Shown here piece by piece: positions 12,082 through 24,596 of a stretch of 64,000 bases of DNA. The notes under the pieces were generated by a model. The model was not told the origin of the DNA. It worked only from the letters and a program-made list of their open reading frames with translations, and did no database searches. Positions within the stretch are counted from its first letter, which is position 1, and the number at the start of each line of letters is the position of its first letter. The stretch is from the NCBI GenBank assembly GCA_030549205.1, contig JAUKTV010000008.1:496001-560000 (forward strand), written 5' to 3'. The position numbers and the translations under genes are program-made. This stretch comes from Apiosordaria backusii (taxonomy: Eukaryota; Ascomycota; Sordariomycetes; Sordariales; Lasiosphaeriaceae).

Positions 12082-13300
12082 CCGGGAACGGGGGAGTGGG
12101 CGCCCGTAAGGGTACCTACCTACCAGGCCAGGGCCTTAAGAGGCAGCTTCATCGACGTGTCTGGGCACTCTCGTTCTCTCTCGCCAACCAGCGAAGCCCA
12201 GCAGAGAGCCTCAGTTGCCCGCCCTGCCTTTGGGTGCGGAGAGCCTGCTCGACCTTGTTGCGAGCTCGTGCTGCCTAGTAATGGAGTTAGGAAGAATGAT
12301 GACGAGGTGGCTCTGACAGAGTCGCGAGGATGGGGAGGACAAACCATGGGAGGTCACAGAACCACACCTTCACTTGGAGAGATGGGGAAGTGGGTGGAAT
12401 TTTGGGAATATTGCAACAAAGGCAAAGGTAAAAAGGCGGAAAATAAAGTCAAGTACCACCCCACCTCCATCAGGCAACAGGATTGGGTGGGGTTGCAAGC
12501 CCCGAAATCCGGGCCAGTCTGCCAAATTAGAACCGGCGGAGGTCAATCCTCGGCCCCACTTACCAAAACAGGCCGGATGGGGCCGGCGTCGGAGCTCCAC
12601 TCCGAGCCAGAAATGACCGGACCCCTCCGGCACACCCCGGCTGACCCTCGGAAGCGGGGCACACAAATTTCCCCAAACTCTTGCTGCAGTCAAAATATTC
12701 CCCAATTTCAACTTCTCTCCCTCCTCAACACCCAATTCCACCCTCTCCCTGGCTGCCGCTGGTGACGTTCTGCTCGAAACGGCCGGCCATCTTGGGGACT
12801 CTTTATGAGTCTATTTATTATAACTCTGAGTCGAGCAGGGATTCCCGCCACTCGCAGACACCTAGCCATCCAGCGCCAGTCGAAGTCCTGCGAAACGAGC
12901 ACGTGCAGTTGACACAGAAAGTCAACACCGCGAGACGCGGACAGACTCCATTATTGGTAAGTTTCATTAATTTTATTTGAATCCATTCGACTTGTTGTCT
13001 TTGGAGTTGTCACTGACAGTATGATTGGTTAGAACACCGTGTGTTATTGCCGCGCCAGGCAAGTGAAGGTTGAACAAGCTGTAGCCCAGCTCGTCCAGGT
13101 CCTCCACCTCAAGGTCATCAAATCAAGGAAGCGTTCACAACAACAACGTGGGGACCATTCATGGTAGTCATGGTAGCCATCATGGCGTCTACGACAGTGC
13201 GGGAATAGTTTCAGGCAGCGTTACCGCCCACAGCAACGGCGTGAGCGTACTTTCGTCTCGGGCCGGGTGACGTAGCAGAGCTTTGTCAGGGTTTTGTAAG
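12082..13300. other. stretch without a confident gene
   Basis: A GTAAGT (about 12958) to TTAG (about 13033) pair looks like a real intron, and short coding-like frames lie on both sides. One frame at 13085-13270 is rich in Gly, His, Asn and Ser; another over the same bases is helical (VEQAVAQLVQVLHLKV). I cannot choose between them, so no CDS is called. Confidence 0.35.
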
Positions 13301-13479
13301 ATTGTGGGAATATTCCTGTATTTGGGGGTTTCAACAAGGTGTAACTACCTTAGGTGTTGGCAAATGTACAATGGTGTCTCATCTTGCAAGTGACCTATCT
13401 ATCATTGAACAGTGACATGCATGTGAACTACTTCACCAATGAAACAACAAAGACCCCAGAGACCGGCTTTCAATCATCA

Positions 13480-16400
13480 TCAACCCCTCGCTCGAATAAC
13501 CGACCGTCTCCTCCCATCCATAACCTCCCATTCATCCTCACTATCACTACCCCCATTAAAGTCATCCGCCTCCACCTCCACCTCTTCCCCATCACTACCC
13601 TCACCATCATCCATCAAAACCCCCGGCTCCATCGTAACCTCCTCCACCTTCCTAAAAGGCCCCTGCCCAGGCGCATCCTCACACTCCAAAAGCACCACCA
13701 CCTGCGCAGTATACTTCCCCTTCCAATCCAAAACATCAACCATACTCAGCATGAAACTCGCCTCCTTCACCTTCTCCATGCTGAACCCCTCCTTCTTTCT
13801 TGGCACCACCTCCAGCACTAACCAATCGCCCTCCCACTTCTTCAAGACATTAAACCTCAGATTGGAAAGCATCGTCGGTGGAGGGCATTCGTAATCTTTG
13901 GAGATTAATGGCCGGTAGGGGGAGTCAGGGGGGTAGGAGGTCGTGGTGGAGCCGCAGGGGATGCGGACGGTGATGTTGGTTAGGGTGTAGGAGTAGTCGT
14001 AGGGGTTGATGAGGCGGACGATGAGGTCCATGGGGAGGTTGGTGTTGTTGGGGATGGAGGAGTTGGGGTAGCCGACGGGGTAGAGGCCGAAGGTGAACGC
14101 TGGGGGGCTGTAAGGGGGTCGGGGTTGCGGAGGATAGCGATGGATGGAGGAAGGGGCTTGGGGATGATTTTTGATATGCTGACTGGGCGCTGGAGCTTGG
14201 TTGGAGTGATAGAGGTTCGAGTGACACGGGATGGTAATGAGTTGGCATGGACCCGTGGAGACGGATAGGTAGGCACGTGGAACTGAAAGGGGGTGTCAAC
14301 TGCCAGGTGGGACCAAGACGACGGAGCTGACGGAATCTCGATGTGGAGTGTGTGAATCGGCTCGTTGAGTTGAAGGGCAAGAATAGCCGATGTCATCGAT
14401 GTCTCAGTGAACTTGTCCTCGTCGATACCCCCTGGCCCGGTAAGCGTGTCCCAAATCTTGGTGGCATAGGCATCGACCTTCATCGTCCTTGAACTCCAAT
14501 CTAAGAGCTCATCTGTGGCATATGGCTTCTCCACCAATGCTTTACGCCGGAGGTCTTGATTAGGCTCTTTGATCTTCCCCGTGTAGATCTTCTTGTGCGT
14601 GATGAGCATTGTCTCTTTGGTAATGTTCTCTCCAACGACAAAGCTCTGTTGGTGGGGCGGAAGGGTGAACTCTAGCGAAAGAAGCTCGCCCGGCATCCGG
14701 TCGAAAAGACACAGCATGACATCGGGCTCTAACTTCCTTTGAATGAGAATTGGAGCTTTGGGATGGGCGTTCTCTTCCTCATTCGGCTTGAAGGTGTTTG
14801 CAAAGCTTGCAGAAACAGTCAAGTCTGGGAACTTGGACAAAACCTGAGTCCGGAGAAGAAAGCCGTATTTGGGCATCTGCTGGCAATATCCAAACTCTGG
14901 TCGAGGTTTTGCAAGATAGTCGTTCAAGGCCTCCTTCAAGGCTATGCGACAGTGGTCAGCTTTGGGATCAGACCCCGCATAGGAATTTCCCAGGCTTAAC
15001 GCTCCGTCGACCAAGGCATCGGTCCAGTTCTCATCAATGTAAAAGAATCTCAGAGTCTCTTGAGGCAGGTATGAAGGATCAGGAATGAAATAGTGCGCCG
15101 GAATCCCGTGCAAGTGGAGCTTATCGAGAATCCAATCCTGAACAACAGCATAATCTGTGTTGGACGGGACCTTGTGGAAGTCTGTCTTTGTCCCGTCGGT
15201 AGCCAAAGAAACCCGGTGGGCGGAGTCTTTAGCATGGTCGTAGATCTGAGCGAGGACATGCGGCGACTGCATGCTAGTGTCAATGGTGTGTCTGGTTGGC
15301 CGCATCCATCTGTTTGTAGATATGGCTGCAAGCCTGTCGTTGTGCAGCCCAGTGTTGATATCTCTCAAACCGGCAACCAAGTCGGCAATGCCTGCAATGG
15401 TGTCATCTCGAGACAAATGCCCCCCAGATTTCTGCTCGAGGACTTTCTTTGCTTTGTCGACTGCATCGCCATGGATAACCCCCCTGACACGAGAAAGAGC
15501 GGCAGTGAATGCCTGATCGCCCATGGCCAGTGTCTTGCCGAGTTGCCAAGCCGATGCGTAAGAAATGTCCATCAGAGACAAAACAGAATCGAGGATTTGA
15601 AGGTCAGTGCCAAAGTTGGATTGCATCCCTTGGTCACTTGGAAAGTTTGGCAAGGGATGCGCAACAGGCCTTGGTACTAGAGGTCCACGATAGATGCTTG
15701 CAGTTTCCTCCCCAGTGACTGTCCGATGGCGCACCAAAGTGTAACCATCTCGTTGTCGCATGGTGACGATGGCTTCGGGAGACTTGTCATCGGGCTTCGG
15801 TGAACTGGGGGCATTGGAAGTGTGAAGCACAGATACGCCCTCTCCGAGGTGTTCCAAAGCACTCCTGACATCAAAAGAGTCTGGCGGCAGCGATGTGTAT
15901 GTCCAGCTGTAAAGACTCGTGAAAATCACACGCTCTTTGTTGTCCAAGTCATTAGGGCCGAACTTTTCCACCTCTTCAAGCGAGACAAGGTGGATTATAA
16001 CTGGTGTAGGCTGCGTAACTTCAAGCGGACCAAGACGATGAGACACGACAATGCTATAAAGACCAGCATCATCGTCCCCATCCGAGACCATCCCGTCTGT
16101 CGCCACCTGACGAACATGTGCCAGATATCTATACTTTGAAACATCCCCCTTTCCACCTTCACCAGCAAAAAGCTTCTTGAACAGCTCGACACGAGGTAGA
16201 ATGACGGACGTGTACATGGTATCCTTCGCCTCCCTCGTATCAGGCAGGGGGATTTTGTTCAGGAACTTGGGATGCTGCATGTCTTTGACTTTGGAAACTT
16301 TGAGATCAAACCCGAGGTTCTCGTTGACTTTAGCACCCGTGTGTTCGGAAATGTCGGCTGCTTCCTGGTCACTGAGCTTGAGCTCATCGGCAGTGAAGGC

Positions 16401-16799
16401 AATGAGAGCAACCCACGGGATGCAGTTCTTGGGGTCATTGTTGTTTGTGGTCGAGCCATCTCGTACCCAGGGAAACTGAGGATCTCTAAGAACAATGTGA
16501 GGAAGCGTCTTTGGCAGCGCAGAGTGGCCAGGTGGAGGGAACACTGAGTCGAATATCTGTAGAGGAAGACTGAATCTCGGGGCGATGACGACAAACTGCT
16601 GCGTGACTGGATCGGCGTTTTTCTCTGGGTGTCCTGGGGCCTCGATTTTCTGATTGATGGTGATTTCATGAAGACCGCCATTGAGAGAGGGGATATAAAA
16701 AGAGTGAAAAGAGGCTTCTCCTGGCTTGAGATCTGGTGTTTTGCCAGTGAGGATCTGCCTCTCGTGCTTCAAAGTCAAACGTCTGTATTGGGACTTCAT
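13480..16799 (-). CDS. cluster gene A: giant protein of unknown function
   Basis: An open frame runs from the ATG at 16799 without introns to about 14108, then continues in a second frame to the stop at 13480-13482; together about 1105 aa. The switch falls on six G at 14102-14107 (six C on the coding strand). One added base would join LTAPP to AFTFGLYPVGYP smoothly, and no phase-compatible intron was clear. N-terminal motifs are FPPPGHSALPKTLPHIVL and IPWVALIAFTADEL. From memory, large proteins of unknown function in actinobacteria and other bacteria carry similar FPP..LPH.VL and PW.AL motifs. No signal peptide or membrane segment is seen. The C-terminus is acidic. Divergent from gene B across about 750 bases. 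Confidence 0.75.
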
Positions 16800-17547
16800 G
16801 ATGGCTTCACACGATGACGACGAAGGGTGTTACTCTCGATGAAGTTGATGGTATTGATCGCCTCGTTGGAAAGCACCGACACCATGGTCAATTCGAATCT
16901 TGCCTGAAGGTGCTCCATGCCCTAGGGGTGTGATTCTAGTAGCAACTCATCAGCTACCAGGTACGTACCGAAGTTGAGGGCCTCTTTCAGGTGGGTCATG
17001 TCCAGACTCGGCGTGGCGAGACACATGGAGATGCTGTCTGGATCCATCGAGACATAATTTGCAGTCAATAGCGTCGAAATATTGGCGGGTGGGAAGGTCT
17101 GGAACAGCACAGGCAACTGTGGGGAACATTGTCTGCAGTGGGATACAGGGGTTGTGCAGTTCAGCTGGGCACTAGCCAAGGCCCCAAACCCAAATCGTCA
17201 GTGATGTGGATCACTGGGCTCGGGGACCATCACAATCCGCATGCAGTCCGAAAACCGTTCGAATATCCGAGCGCTGCCGAGCTAGGGTGGGACGGGATGG
17301 AGCATGATTCCAGAGCTGTGGAAAGAATCCAGAACACACGTGGTTCTCCACCGGCTACCTGGGGATGAAGCATCAGGTGTGTGGATACCTACAGGTAGGT
17401 ACTCTGCCTTGGTGAGGCCCTCTGAGAACAGACTGACACCGATCCACGGTGGCAGGCATCGAACAGTCTTTGAGACCGTATTCCTGCATTGAACAGCTTA
17501 CGGCCGTCTTCTTGCCTGACGGCTATTCGAACTCCTGATCGTTCAAC
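16800..17547. other. divergent intergenic region between cluster genes A and B
   Basis: About 750 bases lie between the A and B start codons, so promoters of both must be here. Minus-strand frames (for example EHLQARFELTMVSVLSNE at about 16910-16860, and an 85-residue ORF at 17179-16922) look partly coding and could be an upstream exon or a small gene. They do not join gene A in phase. Confidence 0.4.
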
Positions 17548-20500
17548 ATGGCCTCACGTCTGGAAAATCCAGTGCCAGACCCCCTCGAAGGCGTCTTTCA
17601 GAACGTCCTGCTTCCACTCAAGGTCGATGCTTTTGTCTTCAACAAGGCTGTTTGTGATGCGGGCGGCAAAGAGGCAGACAGCCAAAAGAAGGCCAAGATT
17701 GCCAACATCGCGCAGCCCAACTACAGCTTTCTCCGCCTCGATCAACAATATCTTCAGAGCGACATCACCAACGATGTCGATCTTCACAATGCCTTCCCTG
17801 CTGAGAAGAACTCGAGGTTCACCGACCTTGGCACCGGCGAGCCACGGGTAAAACGTCAAGGAGTCTACATTCATTGGACGATGCCTCGCGTCTACCGCAG
17901 CGGCAGGCCTGGCAAGGAGAACAAGGACGACAAGGCTCAGCAAGCACCGCAATACCCTGAAGTTCCGACAAGATGGCTCGTCGTGAGAAAAATCGACGAC
18001 ATGAACTCTGTTCAACCGGCAGAGGCAAGAGACTCTGGAAAGGTCAAGCCTGTTACAGGATGGGTTCTTGAGAGTGATCGGATGTGGGACATCGACGAAT
18101 TAGGCATCGACAAAGATCTCCAGGTTGACGTGTCGCCCTTCATCAAAACAGCCACGGACAGTATCGATCTCAAAGGGCAAGCAGAGGTGTTTATTGGCGC
18201 CAAAGAAAAGGCTGAGTTGTGGAAGGAAACATGGGTGAACCCAAAGCCTGGAATGCCACTGGACAAGGAACAGAGCAAAAAGCGTGTCAACCTCTCGCTG
18301 CTGTCTTCTTCCAACCAGCTCTTCCCGGACTACCAGCCGCATTGTTCCAACGTTTTTTCCATCGTTGACAACTTCGAATACGCCAAAGACCAGTATCTGA
18401 CCGCTGCGTCAGCCAGCTACTATGTCCTGGGCTGGCATTCCAAAACCCAGACCGATCTGTTCCAGCCCGAGGACCCTACGCAAGAGCTTTTGGACCAGAC
18501 AAGAAGGGAGCTGTTGTCCGCACTCAACATGGAGATCAAAGGAACAGTCAAGAAGAAGACAAAGGAGCCGAAAGTGACGGGTGGAGGAAGTGACAAGCCT
18601 ATTGAGATCCCCGATGCTATCAACAACTGGCTGAAATCCAAGGTTCCAACCTTTACTCTGTGTCATGGAGCCATGTATTCTGTCAAGTGGGATGTAAACA
18701 AAGCACCGGAGAACATCCCTGCTGACCACTTTGCCGAGCTAATCAACGGCACGCTACCGCTGTCTGTGGGGACGACCCCGATGGATGCTCTGATGGCATA
18801 TGCTGGGGCACATCAAGGTGACGGGACGACTGTTGGGGAGGTGGAGAGAATTCTAAAAAAGATGGAAGAGGCACTGCTGGCAACCGATGATGGTGTTGAG
18901 TCGCAGGCAAAGGCCTCCGATCTACTTTACAATTGGAACTATCTACGCCTGGACGGCGGCCAGCTGTTTCACTTCTCCGGAAGCGAAAGCGGGGGCAAGC
19001 CGACAATCCCTGACGACAAGCGTGACAACTTGGCAGCTCTGAACCGTCATCAGAGGTTTGCAGATTCGATTGCAAGGAGGCTCCAGCGGCTGCAATGGCG
19101 GATGTTCTCGGAGTGGTGGAAGTTTGTTACGATGTACAAACCCAAGGACGACCAGATCGAAAATGCAGCCACGGAGGTCACCAAGATTCGCGAGGCGATG
19201 AAAGATCTCAAAGACGAGCTTACAACTGTTGAGGGTCAAATCAAGGAGATTCGGGACAAGGACACCCAGAAGCTGTTTCTTGCAGGTACTCTTCCAGCAT
19301 TTCAACAGCAGCGGGACCCAACGCTCCTTGTCGGCGGAGTCAAGTCTGGATGGGAACCTGACTATCTTGACCCTCTGAGTATCCGGCTTGACCTGCAGCT
19401 GGGAGACCCAAAGAGACGTCCAGCATTGCAGAGAGATGGATGGGAAGATATTTTGAAGGCTGTGAAGGAAATACCGAAAGATCTCCAAGAATCAGCCACC
19501 GCCTTACTACAGGAATTTGTGCGGTTGGAGAGTGTTAGAGATGACAAGGAAAGCGACAAGGTCCTTGATCAGGCTCCCTTGTTTCACGACACAGTTGGAT
19601 CTCCAGCACCCACACCACCGGGGCCGTCATCAAAGGCTCCTGAACAGCCCCGCTGGCGAGACTTCTGGCATGACACGCAGCCATGGTTTCCCCTATTCTT
19701 GGAGTGGGAAGTGGAGTATACACACATCGACCGCAAACACTGGGACCTGTATGAGAACCAACCCTACGACGCTGCAAAGGCAAGAATGCACTACGGAATC
19801 AAGGAAGGAGTGGACGTTGAGGAAGAGCACAAGGATGTCAGGAAGCGAGATAGCAGGAGACTTTCGGGCCGCGTCCTGATTCTGCCGCAGCCAACATTTT
19901 CGCTCGAGGCCAAGATAAAGCAGCTTTTTGAAAGCACACCGGTCGAGAAGCTGAACGATCTAGCACCAGTTGAAGATCGAGAGACAATCAACAGAGACTT
20001 GCACCTTCTCGAGTTCCTGAGTGCACCGCTTTCCGGCTTCAACAGTCACTTGGTCACGCTAGAGCAAGGCAACCATGTCAAGCCTTCCATCAAAAAGCCA
20101 TCTGGGGAGCTTACGTTCCTCGCGGAAGCGGAACGCAAGGCCATTGGTCTTGGAAAGGACGAGATGGCATCGATAGGAGTTGAGACGGATGTGACACCGT
20201 ACGGGTCAAGCAAGAGATCGAATGGACGTGGTTATCCGGCCTTCAAAAACGTTGCTCACGGCCAGTTCAAGTTTGTGCGTCTCAACATCATCGACAAGTT
20301 CGGGCAAGCCATTCATGCTGTTGACCCACGAATTACGCGCACCCCGCAAAAGGTTTGGCCATGTATCAGTGAGTGGTACCAGCCACAGGCCAAAACAGAT
20401 GGCAAAACGCCAAATGTCATCGAGACTAGCCAAACCCTTAAGGACAAGCCAAAATGTGAATACGTACAAGTGCCGCCACAGGTCAACCAACCAACACGGA

Positions 20501-21885
20501 TACGCTCTACGTTCGTCATGCCTCACGAAATATCCGTCACCGACCCCGAAACTGGCAACACCGAAAAGAAGCCATCTTGGAGGGCAGCAAACGAGTGGGA
20601 CAATCCAATCTGGGGCTGGGTGGTGATCAACTACGCCAACTCAGGGATTCAGTTCTTCCTCAAAGACGGGACATTCTACCGCGAAGTCCGCCTCTCTGGA
20701 GAAACCGGCGCCACGGCCTCCCCAGAATGGCTCCCCTTCAAGAAGCCTGACGACCCAGAGAAGCTGAAGGATGAGGTGAAACAGCTTACACTTCTCATCG
20801 AATCCCTCCTCGACAAAGATTATCTCGCACACTTTTACGTCATGCTCAAAACCGCCTCCGCGGTGCAAGATCCCATGCCAAGCGCGTACGCAGATTACAC
20901 CAACGCCCTCATCGGTCGCCCCCTCGCTTTGGTCAACATGGGCTGGTCGCTCGAGCTTGCGACCCCAGAATGGGAAAGCCAGATGATCAACGACGTCAAG
21001 GAGTACAAACGTCTGCTGAAGATTTCCGACAGTGACAAGAATATCTACGACTTTCCTATCAAACTAGGAGATACTGAACGCGGCTATGATGGTTTGGTAG
21101 GGTACTTCAACGCCAAGCCCCGTTCTTCTCTGTCAAAAGGGGATTCACTCGACCTACGGAACTTCTACTCGCACTATGCCTCAGGGACAGTTGCCCAGCC
21201 TACCGACGTCTCAATCTTCAAGAGCGAGGATCACAACATTGTCCAAATCACCACCAGTAACTTCCCTGTGTTGAACGCAAGTTACGTTGATCCGCTTACA
21301 GCCAAGACATCCGACGACTACGACAAGCAACTGGATGAGTGTCTGATAGTGTTTGGGGCTTTGGTCAACCCATTCAACGCTGTGCATGGCTACTCGGGGA
21401 TATTGCCCATCAAGGAGCTGCGGCTGCCAAATTGGACTTGGGAGGCGAGCATGGGAAGCATGACGGCTTTTTTCCACGCTGGGCCGGTGAGTTCCGAATG
21501 GCACAAAAGAAAAGTGGGATGTGACAAGCGCTAATTGTGAATTTAGGTACTGGTTGCAGACGACGTTCCCGATTTCGACGTCAGGCGCCAGCTGAGGTCG
21601 GGGGTGCCCGTCAAGGCGGTGGAGAAGCCCGAGGGGGAGAGTGGCGTGAGGTTGGCGGCTACGAGCATGAACCAGTGGGTGTGGCTGCAGCCGTATGATG
21701 TTCAGAAGCCGAAAGGGGACGCAGATAGCAATGGGGATGAGGAGGAGGTGGAGGTGTACATGCCGCTTGCGGTTGATGCTCCGGATCTGAAGGCGAGGTT
21801 GGGGGAGGGGCCGTATCTGGCTCTGGAGGGGTACTTACAGATGGCGCCTGCTGCGAAGGAGGAGCAGGGGAAGACGGGGCTGTGA
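17548..21885 (+). CDS. cluster gene B: giant protein of unknown function
   Basis: Two exons, 17548-21486 and 21547-21885, with one 60-nt intron (GTGAGT..TTTAG, phase 0); 1425 aa. No signal peptide or membrane helix. Near the N-terminus are IHWTMPRVYRSG (about 108) and PTRWLVVR (about 141). A coiled-coil-like charged stretch lies near residue 550. The C-terminal part has IGRPLALVNMGWSLEL (about 1122), FPIKLGDTERGYDGLVGYF (about 1168) and FFHAGPVLV. From memory, bacterial proteins of unknown function share the HWALPDALT-, RPLALVRA- and LGD..DGLLGYF-like motifs in the same order. I therefore place B in that family, function unknown. It pairs with gene A on the opposite strand. Confidence 0.9.
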
Positions 21886-22610
21886 TTGACTGCATTGGTG
21901 TTGCCATGGAGAGGGGTTGCGATGTGATAGATGGCCTAGATTTTGGATAGGTCATGGATAGACTGTGATAGTGATTTGATCAGACCACAATTCCCTCGGA
22001 TTTCGGTATCATTTGGAAATATTCACCGTAGAATGTGGGGAGCTGAAACTTGGGGCAGGATCAAAATCGAACAATTGGGGTGCTGCATTGTGAGAGGCTA
22101 TGCTGCATTAAGGTGGGTTTTCCTATTCCTCTCCAATAGTACATGTCAGGTGTTCTGCATGCGCAAATGTGCGAGTCATGGGTGCATTTGATAGAATTGT
22201 TCCAGGCCCAATACTTTCCCATCCGATTGGACCCTCCATCCTCAATCTGGCCAAGCTAGAACATTACGTACTGTTGGAGGCGCTAATGCGGCTCTAGCAC
22301 GGGTGTATCCGCCAGGGACGTTCTCCGAACGAATCATGAGAACCGACAACCCCTGATGGAAATATTGACTGCTGTTCAGCTCGCTTCCTCCGCCAGACTT
22401 TGCCATCTGAGGAGGGGCATCGGGCAAAAGCAGCAATGGTGTCTTGGATGTCGTGCGGATATCGACAACTGGACCCTGAAAAAGACGAGGAGAGCTTAAA
22501 GGCAAACAAACCCCACCATCGCTGCCCGTTGACCTCAGCCCTTGTGTCCAAATTATTCCCTGGTCATTACATACCTTGCTCCTGTCTTTATTCTCAACAG
22601 TACTGGCAAA
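21886..22610. other. intergenic stretch, promoter side of cluster gene C
   Basis: No gene seen. Short ORFs here lack recognisable motifs. Confidence 0.5.
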
Positions 22611-23732
22611 ATGTCGTCCCTCAGTGCCATCATCAACCCCGTCACACTCGGGAGAGATGTCTCCAAGCTCAAGGTGTACATCTACACCTCTCACGCCACC
22701 GAGCATGGCCTCGGTTTTGAACAGCGTGTGATCGATGGTGGTCGTGGCAAGATTCTTGGAGATGTCAAGAAGACAACCAAGCTTCGCAACCCTTCCACCT
22801 TGGTATCCCTGTTGATGGATGATACCGTAAGTCCAATACCCATCTGCATCCTCTAAACAGAGCCATGCCTCGAGCTAACAATTTCCAGGTACGGGTGTAT
22901 GGCGTAGAGCACGACTCCAACAACATCTGCCTCGTGGCTCCTATCCACGAGCCCATCCCCAACACATTTGCCAAGCAGGGATACATCGCCGGTTGCGCTG
23001 TCAAGAACAAGAACGACAGCAAGTCGGATCCCGGCTGGCTTTACTACACAGTGTGAGTGCATCCAACACCCATTATCCTCTTCAAATAGGCGTCCACTAA
23101 CAACAAGTTGCAACAGTGTCGACCCTGACAATGGGACCTCGATTCAGGAGCAAAGTTTGTCAGATACGACCGGTGGCCAAAGGAACACCGGCGCAGACGG
23201 CATCTTTGACAACACCTGGTTAGCTGCTTTTCATGACGGTGCCACCAGGTGGATGGTGTACCAAAAGAAGAAGAACAATGTGATCTTCGTCCGCGACGTG
23301 GGCGTTGACGATGGTGATGGTAAGTGCTACCGCGCCGCAAATATCTGCATGATGAACCAGGGCTAATCACGTCACCCTACAGAATACGCTGTTGAGAAGA
23401 ACAACATCATCGCCCGTCAGCAGGCCCAGATCGGTGCTGTCTTCGTCTCAGCAGCCGATTCAGGCACAAACAAGGGCGTTGCCTGGATCTACTTCACCAA
23501 CAAGGCCAACCAGCTGTGGCGCACGTCGGCCAAGATCTCCGACTCGCTCAAGTTCGCTGTGCCATATCTCGTCCCCGATTCTGGTGAGGTCAAGCCAGAC
23601 TCCCAGATCTCGGTTGTTGCGGATGTCCCCCGCAGACGCAATGTCATCTACACCATGTTGAAGTCCAACACGGATGAGATCAGTATTATTATTGATGAGT
23701 GGGACAAGAAGGCTGAGAAGCCCGCCGAGTGA
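22611..23732 (+). CDS. cluster gene C: probable beta-propeller lectin-like protein
   Basis: Four exons: 22611-22826, 22889-23052, 23117-23319 and 23383-23732, all in phase; 310 aa. The sequence repeats short blocks of aromatic and hydrophobic strands: VRVYGVEHDSNNICLVAP, GWLYYTVVD, ARWMVYQKKKNNVIF, GVAWIYFTNKANQLWRTS, NVIYTMLKSNTDEIS. This pattern and the length of about 310 aa resemble six-bladed fucose-specific lectins of the AAL/AFL type. The similarity is structural by eye and the sugar-binding residues are not clearly conserved, so ligand binding is a guess. No signal peptide. It lies between B and D on the same strand, suggesting a partner role. Confidence 0.8.
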
Positions 23733-24596
23733 CGGGATGAGCCGGGCGATGCTGTGGGACAGCTCGGGGGAATTCTTATGGGCAAGCAGTTTGGGCAAGT
23801 GGATATTGAGTTTGATGGACGGATCAAGATGCGGGTTAAATTTGGGCCTAAGCTTTGATAACTACCTAGTCATGGCATATACCTGATGTTCTTTATTTTG
23901 TTTGGCACCCTCTTATCCAATAAGCTGAGTAGGTACCTGGTGGAAATCACTGGCTTATTTTTTTGGCTGGATGTCGCCACCCGAGAATTTCAAGCCGGGC
24001 CCGGCCTGAATCTTGTCACTCAATATTCTGTAAAAATGGCAAAAGTTTTACCCAGTTGTGTTGTTCCTGCGTTTGAGCTTTTGTGTATGTACCCTACCTA
24101 CACAGTACATAGACACCAGGGTCTGCAATGAACCAAACCCTATAAGCTCAAGATAAGATCCTGCGGCCTAACCCCTGCCCCTGTGGCGACCCCATGTGTT
24201 CGGCCGGGTCCCTGTCTTTCCGGGGTTCCCTGCCGCTCGGTCCAGAACGGGACATGAACATCGCCCCACTGCACCATTCAGCACCTCACAGTTCGATAGC
24301 TGCTGTCGCTTGGTTCAGGTCGCCTGCAGTTTAGATGCACACCATGATAAGACGACACCCCTCCCTTGTCAATGCCACAATTTGTCGACGACGCCGAAGT
24401 CACCGAAGTCTGCCTCCTTTGCATCGACAGCACGCTTCTAGCCACTGCCAGTTCTCGCCAGTCAGACTGACAACCTGACAATCTCCAATGAGCCCGCTGT
24501 TTCCCAGCAACAGCTACGGCCTCTCTACGACATTGAGCAAAACACGATTAAGCCCCTTGTTAGCATTCGCGGGCACCACGCAATAGCTAGTTCAAC
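23733..24596. other. intergenic stretch between cluster genes C and D
   Basis: No gene supported. It should contain the promoter of gene D. Confidence 0.5.

Noticed and set aside
12157..12765. 202-aa ORF on the plus strand
   Set aside because: No domain, low-complexity composition and no expression-type signals; likely a chance ORF in GC-rich intergenic DNA.
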